64,000 bases of DNA from Rhodospirillaceae bacterium (GTDB taxonomy: Bacteria > Pseudomonadota > Alphaproteobacteria > GCA-2731375), in contig JABIWH010000019.1 in NCBI GenBank assembly GCA_018701215.1, positions 104,854-168,853 of the forward strand, read 5' to 3'. A model generated the notes under the pieces. That model was not told the DNA's origin. It saw only the letters and a list, made by a program, of their open reading frames with translations, and ran no database searches. Positions 44,045 to 51,569 of the stretch are shown in pieces (position 1 is the stretch's first letter; the number at the start of each line of letters is the position of its first letter). A program made the position numbers and the translations under genes.

Positions 44045-45739
44045 TCAAATCGTCTCGACCAGGTTGCCAAGACGCTGAGTCAATTTCATATTCTCGCCAT
44101 AGTCCACCGGCACCGCGATCAAGGCCGGGCCGGGCTGTTGTAGGGCCTCGTCCAGAGCGCCGCGCAATTGCCCCGGACCATCCAGATGCCGGCCCCACAT
44201 CCCAAACGATTTGGCCAGCAGCTCAAAATCAGGATTGGAAAAGGCCAGATCGGAATGTTTGCCGTCGAACTGATTTTGCTGCTTCCACTTTATCAGACCA
44301 TATTCGCCGTCCACCAGGATAACGCAAACAAAATTGATGCCCCGGCGCACCGCGGTTTCCAGATCCTGCACGTTCATCAAAAACCCGGCATCACCACAGA
44401 TGAACCCGACCTTGCGGTCAGGATGCGCGATCTTGGCCCCAATGGCCCCCGGCAGGGCGAAACCCATGGAGCAGAAACCATTGGAGATCAGACAGGTGTT
44501 GGGCTGGTAACATTGATAATAGCGCGACACCCACATCTTGTGCGCACCCACATCCGACAGCATGATATCGTCGGGGCCCAACGCCGCGCGCATATCATTG
44601 ACCACGGTTTGCGGCTTCATTGGAAAGGCCGGATCGTCCGCTTCCTCGGTCAGGTCGGCTGCAATGGCCGCGCGCAGGGGCGCCCGGCCGGCAATATCGA
44701 ACAACGGCAATTTGCCGTCAAAGCGTTGCTCCAAGAGCTCGTTGATCTGCCACAGGGCATCGGCGATATCGCCGACCACATCCACGGCCACGGGAAAGTC
44801 CGTGTCGATCTCGGCTGGTTCAAAGTCGATATGCACAATCGCCTTATCGCCCCTGGCATTCCAGAAGCCCGGTCCGTATTCCACCAGGTCATAGCCGACG
44901 GCCACCACCACATCGGCGTCCTCGAAAGCGGCGGTGATATGGTCCCTGCCCTGCAGGCCAATGGTAAACAGGCAATGGGGATCATCCAGCGAAACCGCGC
45001 CCTTGCCCATGAACGTATTGACCACGCCGATACCGCTTTTATGTGCCAGCCGGCGCAGTTGTTGCGAGGCGCGTTTGCGTACCGCGCCGTTGCCGGCCAG
45101 GATCAACGGTTGCTTGGCGGCGGCAATCTGGTCGACGGCACGGGCCACTGCCTTGTGATCAGCGGCGGGCCGGCGGGTGATATCGACCGGCATGGGCGCG
45201 GCCGATAATTGCACCTTGGCCAGATCCTCGGGCAGTTCAATCACCGTGGCGCCGGGTTTTTCCGTGGTCGCCACCTTGAAGGCCTTGCGCACCACTTCCG
45301 GTATGGTCTTGGCGTTGCCAATGGAGTGCGCCCATTTCGAGATCGGCCGGAACATGGCGATGGCATCCATGTTCTGGTGGCTTTCCTTGTGCAGGCGGGC
45401 GGTCGATGCCTGGCCGATAATGGCCACCAGTGGCGAGCGGTCCATATTGGCATCCGCCACGCCGGTGACCAGATTGGTGGCGCCAGGCCCCAAGGTCGCC
45501 AGGCAAACCCCCGGTTTACCCGTCAGGCGGCCATAGGTATCCGCCATGAAGGCGGCGGCCTGTTCATGACGACACAACACAAAATCGATGGAACTGTCCA
45601 TCAACGACATCATGACGTCGGCGTTTTCCTCCCCCGGCACACCAAAAATGTGGGTGACGCCTTCCGCTTCCAAACATCTGATAAAAAGATCGGATGCCTT
45701 CATCAACGCGCTACTATCCTGGATTCCCCGGTCGTTCAT
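44045..45739 (-). CDS. acetolactate synthase large subunit-like TPP enzyme
   Basis: 564-residue thiamine-diphosphate enzyme. THIFGVPGEENADVMM and CRHEQAAAFMADTYGRLTGK contain the TPP-activating glutamate, TLGPGATNLVTGVADANMD follows, and GDAGFLMNVQDLETAVRR binds the cofactor pyrophosphate through Mg. No small regulatory subunit (ilvN) lies beside it, and it lacks the pathway neighbours of branched-chain synthesis, so it may be catabolic: acetolactate formation, or decarboxylation or carboligation of another 2-keto acid. GGGGGA lies upstream of the ATG. It is the first gene of the seven-gene minus-strand unit. Confidence 0.9.
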   Translation of the reverse strand: MNDRGIQDSSALMKASDLFIRCLEAEGVTHIFGVPGEENADVMMSLMDSSIDFVLCRHEQAAAFMADTYGRLTGKPGVCLATLGPGATNLVTGVADANMDRSPLVAIIGQASTARLHKESHQNMDAIAMFRPISKWAHSIGNAKTIPEVVRKAFKVATTEKPGATVIELPEDLAKVQLSAAPMPVDITRRPAADHKAVARAVDQIAAAKQPLILAGNGAVRKRASQQLRRLAHKSGIGVVNTFMGKGAVSLDDPHCLFTIGLQGRDHITAAFEDADVVVAVGYDLVEYGPGFWNARGDKAIVHIDFEPAEIDTDFPVAVDVVGDIADALWQINELLEQRFDGKLPLFDIAGRAPLRAAIAADLTEEADDPAFPMKPQTVVNDMRAALGPDDIMLSDVGAHKMWVSRYYQCYQPNTCLISNGFCSMGFALPGAIGAKIAHPDRKVGFICGDAGFLMNVQDLETAVRRGINFVCVILVDGEYGLIKWKQQNQFDGKHSDLAFSNPDFELLAKSFGMWGRHLDGPGQLRGALDEALQQPGPALIAVPVDYGENMKLTQRLGNLVETI

Positions 45740-45779
45740 GACCTATCCCCCATTCGTAAAATGGCCAGTTTATTCGCGT

Positions 45780-45798
45780 CCAGCCACGCCGTGGCTGG
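45780..45798. promoter_or_regulatory. perfect 9-bp inverted repeat between divergent catabolic units (operator candidate)
   Basis: CCAGCCACG-C-CGTGGCTGG: two perfect 9-base arms around one base, in the 125-base gap between the minus-strand TPP enzyme gene and the plus-strand crotonase gene. The size and symmetry fit a binding site for a dimeric regulator controlling both units. No regulator gene is adjacent. It lacks a T-run, so it is not a terminator. Confidence 0.5.
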
Positions 45799-45864
45799 TC
45801 AAGGGGATCATTTTAGGGAAGGATGGGCGGGGAATGTAAAAAATCGTAAAAGGAAGCGAAAACC

Positions 45865-46638
45865 ATGCCTGAATTTTGCAAGGCTGAACGGGACGGTCAT
45901 ATCCTCACGGTGACCATGAACAGGCCCGAGCGGATGAATGCCCTGCATTCGCCCTCTCATTTCGAAATGGACGAAATTTTCAACGATTTCGAAAGCGACC
46001 CCGAACTCTGGGTCGCCATTGTTACCGGTGCCGGAGACAAGGCATTCTCCGCCGGCAATGATTTGAAATGGCAGGCGGAAGGCAAAAAGACCGATCCACC
46101 GGCGTCGGGCTTCGCCGGCCTGGTCAACCGTTTCAACATGAAAAAGCCCATAATTGGCGCCGTTAACGGCCTGGCCATGGGTGGCGGTTTTGAAGTAGCC
46201 TTGGCCTGCGACATTATTATCGCCGCCGATAACGCATTTTTCGCCCTGCCCGAACCCCGGGTCGGACTGGCTGCCTTGGCCGGCGGCCTGCATCGTTTGT
46301 CGCGGCAGATTCCCATGAAACAGGCCATGGGCATGATCCTGACCGGCCGCCGGGTAATGGCCGAAGAGGGCTACAAGCTGGGCTTTGTCACCGAGGTCGT
46401 GCCCGAGGGCGGCGCCCTGGAAGGCGCCAGACGCTGGGCCGAGCTGATCTCGGAATGTTCGCCGGTATCGATCCGCACCTCCAAGGATGTGGTTTTGCGC
46501 GGTCAGGACCACCCCTCGGTGGGCGAGGCCATGCTGGCAGAATACCAATCGATCGAGGATATGAAGAACAGCCTGGACTTTATTGAGGGTCCCCTGGCGT
46601 TCTCGGAAAAGCGTCCGCCCGATTGGAAAGGCCGTTAG
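45865..46638 (+). CDS. enoyl-CoA hydratase/isomerase (crotonase) family protein
   Basis: 257-residue crotonase. VTGAGDKAFSAGNDLKWQAE and AVNGLAMGGGFEVALACDIIIA are the oxyanion-hole blocks; the latter has F-E-V, putting a glutamate near the first catalytic position, and LPEPRVGLAALAGGLHRL supplies the second. Of the four crotonases in the window this one best fits a true hydratase. AGGA lies upstream of the ATG. It heads the plus-strand crotonase / CoA-transferase / CitE-like unit, 15 bases before the next gene. Confidence 0.92.
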   Translation: MPEFCKAERDGHILTVTMNRPERMNALHSPSHFEMDEIFNDFESDPELWVAIVTGAGDKAFSAGNDLKWQAEGKKTDPPASGFAGLVNRFNMKKPIIGAVNGLAMGGGFEVALACDIIIAADNAFFALPEPRVGLAALAGGLHRLSRQIPMKQAMGMILTGRRVMAEEGYKLGFVTEVVPEGGALEGARRWAELISECSPVSIRTSKDVVLRGQDHPSVGEAMLAEYQSIEDMKNSLDFIEGPLAFSEKRPPDWKGR

Positions 46639-46653
46639 GGACGACGCCAGACT

Positions 46654-47874
46654 TTGGATCAACTACACAAACGGGACTATCGCCCGGATGCGCCCGCGCC
46701 CCTGGATGGGGTGCGGGTGTTGGATCTATCACGCCTGGTGGCCGGCAATGCCCTGACCCACGTCTTGGCCGACTTTGGCGCCGATGTCATCAAGGTCGAA
46801 CGCCCGGGCCGGGGCGATGATCTGCGTCATTGGCTGGTTGATGGCATTTCCATTCATTGGAAAGTCTATGCCCGCAATAAGAAAAGCATCACCCTGAACC
46901 CACGCAGCGCGGAGGGCCGGGAAATTCTGTTGCGCCTAGTGGAAGGCGCCCAGGTATTGGTGGAAAACTTTCTGCCCGGCACCCTAGAAAAATGGCAACT
47001 GGGCCCCGACGAGTTACTGGCGCGGAATCCTGCCCTGGTGATGGTGCGGGTATCGGGCTGGGGGCAGACCGGCCCGGACCGGGATCAACCCGGCTTCGGC
47101 TCGTTGGTCGAGGCACGCAGCGGCTTCGCGGCCATGAACGGCTTTGCTGACCGGCCACCGGTGCTGCCCCCCCTGGCATTGGCCGATATGGTAGCCGGCA
47201 TGTATGGCGGCATGGCCACCTTGACCGCCCTGCGCCAGGTCGAGGTATGCGGCGGCAAGGGCCAGGTGGTTGATCTGCCGCTGTTCGATCCGCTGCTGGC
47301 CATACTCGGGCCTCAGGGCGCTCAGTTCCAATTGACCGGTCAGGGCGGCACGCGTACCGGCAGCCGCTCCACCACCACCGCGCCACGCAATACCTATCAA
47401 TGCAAGGACGGCCGTTATGTAGCACTTTCCGCCTCCATGCAGTCCATGGCCGAACGCCTGTTCAAGACCATGGGCCGCGAAGATCTGATCGATGATCCAC
47501 GCTTCAAGACCAATGCCGACCGGGTCCGCAACAACGATATTCTCGATCCCATCGTGGGCAAATTCATGGCCTCGCATGATCAGGTGGAGTTGTTGAAGAT
47601 CTTCAAGAAAGCCGGCGTCACGGTCGGTCCGGTACACGACACCGCCGGCATGCTGGAAGACGAAATGATCCGGGAGCGGGAGGTGATGTTGCGCTTTCCC
47701 GATGCCGAGATGGGCGAATTACCCATGCATAACGTGGCCGCGCATCTGTCCGAAACACCGGGACAGATCCGCCACCCGGCACCTGGCCTGGGTCAGCACA
47801 ATAGTGAAATTTACGGCGCCCTGGGCTTTAGTCCCGACGAGATCGCCGCCTTGAAAAAAGAGGACATCATTTGA
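46654..47874 (+). CDS. CaiB/BaiF family CoA-transferase lacking the usual catalytic aspartate
   Basis: 406-residue family III CoA-transferase: VRVLDLSRLVAGNALTHVLADFGADVIKVE, YARNKKSITLNPRSAEG and VENFLPGTLEKWQLG. At the catalytic position the other three copies in this window have PG-F/Q/Y-D, whereas here the sequence is PGFGSLVEARSG with G149. A subgroup of the family shares this GFG form, and its chemistry differs or is unknown. The TTG start is chosen because no in-frame ATG occurs before the conserved N-terminus. Its end overlaps the CitE-like gene by 4 bases. Confidence 0.9.
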   Translation: MDQLHKRDYRPDAPAPLDGVRVLDLSRLVAGNALTHVLADFGADVIKVERPGRGDDLRHWLVDGISIHWKVYARNKKSITLNPRSAEGREILLRLVEGAQVLVENFLPGTLEKWQLGPDELLARNPALVMVRVSGWGQTGPDRDQPGFGSLVEARSGFAAMNGFADRPPVLPPLALADMVAGMYGGMATLTALRQVEVCGGKGQVVDLPLFDPLLAILGPQGAQFQLTGQGGTRTGSRSTTTAPRNTYQCKDGRYVALSASMQSMAERLFKTMGREDLIDDPRFKTNADRVRNNDILDPIVGKFMASHDQVELLKIFKKAGVTVGPVHDTAGMLEDEMIREREVMLRFPDAEMGELPMHNVAAHLSETPGQIRHPAPGLGQHNSEIYGALGFSPDEIAALKKEDII

Positions 47875-48773
47875 TGGCTCACGCCCAACCCCAATCCTTA
47901 CCGTTATGGCGCAGCATGCTGTTCGTGCCCACGAATGTGGAAAAATTCGTGACCAGCGCGCCAAGCCGGGGCGCGGATGCCTATATTCTCGATCTGGAAG
48001 ACAGCATCCCCATGGCGCAAAAGGCCGAGGCCCGGATAATGGTGCGGACGGCGGCGGCCAAGGTTGGCGCCGGCGGCGCAGATGTCCTGGTCCGCATCAA
48101 CCGGCCCTGGCGCCTGACCGTGCCTGATATCGAAGCCTCGGTCGATGCCAATGTCTGCGCATTGATGTTGCCGAAAATCGCCGATGCGGGCCATGTCTGC
48201 GCCATCGCCGAAATCCTCGATGAGCTGGAGGCCGAACACGACCTTGAGAACGGCCATACCAAGCTTTTCCCAATGATCGAAACCACCGAGGCTTATTTCC
48301 ATGCCGCCGAGATCGCCACGGCGCACCCACGGGTGGTGGCGATGAATTTGGGCTCGGAGGACTATGCTCTCTCCGCCGGTATGCTGCCCGAGGAAGAAGG
48401 CCTGTTCCAACCAACCTTGCATGTCATGATGGCCGCCCGCGCCGCCGGTATCCTGCCCCTGGGCTTTGTCGGAACGGTCGCCGAATACCGCGACCGAGAT
48501 GCTTTCCGCGCCCGTATCCAACAGGCCGCGCGGCTGGGCTTCTTAGGCTCCGCCTGCATTCATCCCCTGCAAGTTGATATTCTGAACGAGGAGTTCACAC
48601 CGGCCCCAGCAGCCGTGAAACAGGCCCGAGGCGTCATTGCCGCCTATGACACAGCCAAGGCGGAGGGTCGCGGCTCGGTCGAATATGAGGGCAAGATGAT
48701 TGACGAGCCAATTATTCAACGCGCTGAACAAACCCTGGCGCGGGCCGACATGATCGCGGCGCGCGGCGGGTAA
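47871..48773 (+). CDS. HpcH/HpaI aldolase / citrate lyase beta-subunit (CitE)-like protein
   Basis: 300-residue TIM-barrel protein. LFVPTNVEKFVTSAPSRGADAYILDLEDSIP is the CitE N-terminus with the conserved D-L-E-D metal region, VLVRINRP the next strand, and MNLGSEDYALSAG a further conserved block. CitE-like proteins cleave citryl-, malyl- or citramalyl-CoA thioesters, or hydrolyse malyl-CoA. Following a CoA-transferase and a crotonase, a malyl-CoA-type lyase would be a reasonable guess. The ATGA overlap couples it to the CoA-transferase. Confidence 0.9.
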   Translation: MMAHAQPQSLPLWRSMLFVPTNVEKFVTSAPSRGADAYILDLEDSIPMAQKAEARIMVRTAAAKVGAGGADVLVRINRPWRLTVPDIEASVDANVCALMLPKIADAGHVCAIAEILDELEAEHDLENGHTKLFPMIETTEAYFHAAEIATAHPRVVAMNLGSEDYALSAGMLPEEEGLFQPTLHVMMAARAAGILPLGFVGTVAEYRDRDAFRARIQQAARLGFLGSACIHPLQVDILNEEFTPAPAAVKQARGVIAAYDTAKAEGRGSVEYEGKMIDEPIIQRAEQTLARADMIAARGG

Positions 48774-48855
48774 AGACAACCACGGGCGCATTAATGGATT
48801 GGCAACCATAAGGCCATAATGTCGGGATCAAACAGTATTGTGGTTTGGTTCAGAT

Positions 48856-49923
48856 ATGCAAAATGCCATCTATTCATCGCTAAAAGCGATGCATTATCAC
48901 GGCTCGCTCGATGCCATGCAGGCGGGTGACCTCCCGCCACCGGTGCATGTCCGCATCAAGCCGACCAATGTTTGCAATCATGCCTGCTATTTCTGCGCCT
49001 ACCGCACGGATGATGTCTCGCTGGGCGAGGACATGGTGGTGCGCGACCGCATTCCCAAGGCCAAGATGGCCGAGATTGTCGATGACCTGCTGGCCATGGG
49101 CGTCAAGGCGGTGACATTTTCGGGCGGCGGCGAGCCGCTGATCTATCCCTATTTCGCCGAGACCGTGGACCGGTTGGCGGCGGGCGGTATCAAGATCGCC
49201 TCTTTGACCAACGGCGCCCGTTTGAAGGGCAAAGTGGCCGATGCCCTGGCGGCACACGGTACCTGGCTGCGGGTATCCATTGATGGCTGGGATGGGCCTT
49301 CGTATGCCAAATACCGCTCGGTCGGCGAGGATGCGTTCGAGGAAGTGATCGAGAACCTGACCGCATTTTCGGCTCGTGGTTCGGACTGTGTGGTGGGCGG
49401 CTCGATCATTGTCGATGACCGCAATGCACCCCATATCGTCGAATTGTGCAAACGCCTGAAAGACGCGGGCGTGGCGCATACCAAAATCTCGCCCTGCATC
49501 ATCGCCAACACGGGCGAAGAAAATAATCTCTATCACGATGGCTTCAAGGACGTCGTGCGGGCCCAGATCGAGGAGGCAAAATCACTGGATGATGCCAATT
49601 TCCACGTGGTTAACCACTACCACAGTATGGAAATTGACTTCTCGAAACCCTACGACAGCTGCCCCTTCGCCCAGATGCTGACGGTGATTGGCGCCGACTG
49701 CAAAATCTATACCTGTCAGGACAAGGCCTATACGGCGAGCGGCACCCTGGGTGATATCTCGGGCCAAAGCTTCCGCGAATTCTGGTATTCGGACGAGAAC
49801 CGAAAGAACCTCGCCGCCATCAATCCCAACCAAAACTGTCAGCATCATTGCGTCGCCGACGCCAAGAACCGCCTGTTGACCGACTACCTTTCGCTAGCCC
49901 CCGATCATCTGGCGTTTATTTAG
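48856..49923 (+). CDS. radical SAM protein with SPASM-type C-terminus
   Basis: 355-residue radical SAM enzyme. KPTNVCNHACYFCAYR is the CxxxCxxC 4Fe-4S motif, FSGGGEPLIYPYF the GGEP SAM-binding motif, and LRVSIDGWDGPSYAKYR the ribose/methionine region. The C-terminus has additional cysteines (SCPFAQ, DCKIYTCQDK, CQHHCVADAKN) arranged as in SPASM/twitch domains that hold auxiliary clusters. Peptide- or anaerobic maturase-type enzymes share this layout, but no precursor peptide or partner protein is adjacent. The ATG at 48856 is used. The target is unknown. Confidence 0.9.
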   Translation: MQNAIYSSLKAMHYHGSLDAMQAGDLPPPVHVRIKPTNVCNHACYFCAYRTDDVSLGEDMVVRDRIPKAKMAEIVDDLLAMGVKAVTFSGGGEPLIYPYFAETVDRLAAGGIKIASLTNGARLKGKVADALAAHGTWLRVSIDGWDGPSYAKYRSVGEDAFEEVIENLTAFSARGSDCVVGGSIIVDDRNAPHIVELCKRLKDAGVAHTKISPCIIANTGEENNLYHDGFKDVVRAQIEEAKSLDDANFHVVNHYHSMEIDFSKPYDSCPFAQMLTVIGADCKIYTCQDKAYTASGTLGDISGQSFREFWYSDENRKNLAAINPNQNCQHHCVADAKNRLLTDYLSLAPDHLAFI

Positions 49924-49932
49924 TATCTCCAT

Positions 49933-50715
49933 TCAGGAGTGTTTGAACTTCGGCTCTTCCTTGGCGAAGAATGCCCGCACGCCTTCCTGCCCATCATCGG
50001 AGGCGAAGGTTTTTTCCATCAATGACAGCACCTGCTCAATGGCCTCGTCATCGGGCATTTCCGCACCTTCGTCGATGGCTTTCTTGCAGGCCTGCAGCGC
50101 AATGTTGGGGCGTGCCGCAAGCTCCCTCGCCAGGGCCAACGCCTCGTAAGTCGCCTGCCCCTTGGCGGCAACGCGGTTTACCAGGCCCCATTCCAGGGCC
50201 TGAGCCGCGCTGATCGGTTCGCCCAGAAACATCATCTCCTTGGCACGGCCCGGACCAACCCGTCTGGTCACCCGCAAGGTACCGCCCGAACCTGGAAAGA
50301 CACCAAGCTTGATCTCCGGCAGAGCGAGATTCGCGGTTTCATCCGCCACGATCAGATCGCAACAGACCGCCAGCTCCAAGCCGCCGCCAAAGGCCAGGCC
50401 GTTCAGGGCCGCGACGGTCGGCTTGGGAAAACGCTCCAGCTTGACCATGGTTTCGTTCTCGTAACGCAATTTCTTCTCGACCACGTTGCCCGCCGCCAGA
50501 TAGTCGGGAAACTCGGAGATGTCGGAGCCGGCGCTGAAGGCCCGTTCACCGCTGCCCCGGACCACGAGCACCAGAACCTCCCCGTTGGAGGCCAGCCCAT
50601 CAAGCGCCTCGTTGAATTGCCGGGTGGATTGCAACGTCGCCACATTCAAGGGCGGATTGTTCATGGTCAAAAGGGCAACGCCCTGATCAATTTCAATACC
50701 AATATTGCTGCTCAT
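49933..50715 (-). CDS. enoyl-CoA hydratase/isomerase (crotonase) family protein
   Basis: 260-residue crotonase. VVRGSGERAFSAGSDISEFPD and ALNGLAFGGGLELAVCCDLIVA form the active site, with GLELA carrying the first catalytic glutamate, and LPEIKLGVFPGSGGTLRV the second, so a true enoyl-CoA hydratase is likely. GGAGGCAGCGCA precedes the ATG. It is convergent with the radical SAM gene (9 bases between stops) and divergent from the small ParB-like gene. Confidence 0.92.
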   Translation of the reverse strand: MSSNIGIEIDQGVALLTMNNPPLNVATLQSTRQFNEALDGLASNGEVLVLVVRGSGERAFSAGSDISEFPDYLAAGNVVEKKLRYENETMVKLERFPKPTVAALNGLAFGGGLELAVCCDLIVADETANLALPEIKLGVFPGSGGTLRVTRRVGPGRAKEMMFLGEPISAAQALEWGLVNRVAAKGQATYEALALARELAARPNIALQACKKAIDEGAEMPDDEAIEQVLSLMEKTFASDDGQEGVRAFFAKEEPKFKHS

Positions 50716-50828
50716 TGCGCTGCCTCCATTTCAATACACCTGCTTCCCTGTTTTTCCCGCACGGCTCGATTAGTTTCGGTCAATCGCATACAATGGACAT
50801 CGGCCCCAATATTAACGGCGAGGTAGGA

Positions 50829-51074
50829 ATGGAAAGCTTGGCGATCAAGGTAGCGGAAATCTACGTGCCGACAAAGCGGCGCGGCACCTTGGACCCGGAA
50901 AAAGTGGAAGTCCTCGCCGAGAGTATCCTGGAAGATGGCCAGCAGACCCCGATCCAGGTCCGCCGGGGCAACAACCGCTATGTTCTGATCGAAGGCATGC
51001 ACCGCCTGGAGGCCATGAAGGCCCTGGGCGAGGACAGCATTGACGCCCTGATCGTCGCCGCCCGCCGCCACTAA
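50829..51074 (+). CDS. small ParB/Srx-fold domain protein, 81 aa
   Basis: A minimal ParB-like domain: KVAEIYVPTKRRGTLDPEKVEVLAESI, then TPIQVRRGNNRYVLIEGMHRLEAMKALG, which has the ParB/sulfiredoxin-type G-x-H-R-x-x-A box. It has neither the HTH nor the dimerisation domain of partitioning ParB and is far from any parA. GAGG lies 5 bases upstream of the ATG at 50829; an upstream in-frame ATG at 50793 is less likely. Possible roles include nucleotide-binding or nuclease-like activity. It is convergent with the dioxygenase beta gene. Confidence 0.82.
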   Translation: MESLAIKVAEIYVPTKRRGTLDPEKVEVLAESILEDGQQTPIQVRRGNNRYVLIEGMHRLEAMKALGEDSIDALIVAARRH

Positions 51075-51077
51075 CCT

Positions 51078-51569
51078 TCAAATCTGATGGATATCGACGG
51101 CGCCGTCGATCACGTCTTCCAACAGGACGATCTTCTTACGGCCGATCAGCAGGGCATCACCCGTGCGGCGCAGCTCGTATTCGTACCAACCACCTCTGAT
51201 CTGCTTACCCATGCGGCTGTCGGCGGACAGGGTCATCCACTTGGCCGAGGCTGAAATACTGTCCCCGTCATGCTCCAGCAACCGCACTGTATCCACCAGG
51301 TGCGCGGTCCGCGTCAGGGGGCTTTCAGCATAGGCCTGGCCCGATGAGATGCGGTGCAACCGCGCCGCCAGGCCCGGCTTGCCCACGATATAGATCATGT
51401 TGACCTGCATCTCGGGATCATCGCCCAATTCATCCTCGGACAGCCACGACGGCACCCAATAGACGCAGTCATCGGCATATAGAGCCAGCCACTCGTCCCA
51501 GCGTTGGCGGTCCAGCAAATCCGCCTCCAGATACAGCAGATCCCGGACCTGATTGTAGAGCTCACTCAC
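51078..51569 (-). CDS. aromatic-ring-hydroxylating dioxygenase, beta subunit
   Basis: 163-residue small subunit of the nuclear-transport-factor-2 fold. LLYLEADLLDRQRWDEWLALYADDCVYWVP is the typical start, and RTAHLVDTVRLLEHDGDSISASAKW the strand-rich core. It has no cofactor; it stabilises the alpha subunit hexamer. The GTG start overlaps the alpha stop by 8 bases, so the pair is translationally coupled. The reductase and ferredoxin are not in this neighbourhood. Confidence 0.92.
   Translation of the reverse strand: MSELYNQVRDLLYLEADLLDRQRWDEWLALYADDCVYWVPSWLSEDELGDDPEMQVNMIYIVGKPGLAARLHRISSGQAYAESPLTRTAHLVDTVRLLEHDGDSISASAKWMTLSADSRMGKQIRGGWYEYELRRTGDALLIGRKKIVLLEDVIDGAVDIHQI

Noticed and set aside
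44045..45739. Biosynthetic acetolactate synthase (ilvB) or oxalyl-CoA decarboxylase
   Set aside because: There is no ilvN or ilvC nearby, and the sequence follows the acetolactate synthase pattern rather than showing features I could attribute to oxalyl-CoA decarboxylase. The substrate is left open.
50829..51074. Chromosome partitioning ParB
   Set aside because: Only the small N-terminal domain is present, with no HTH, no parA and no parS-like sites in the neighbourhood.
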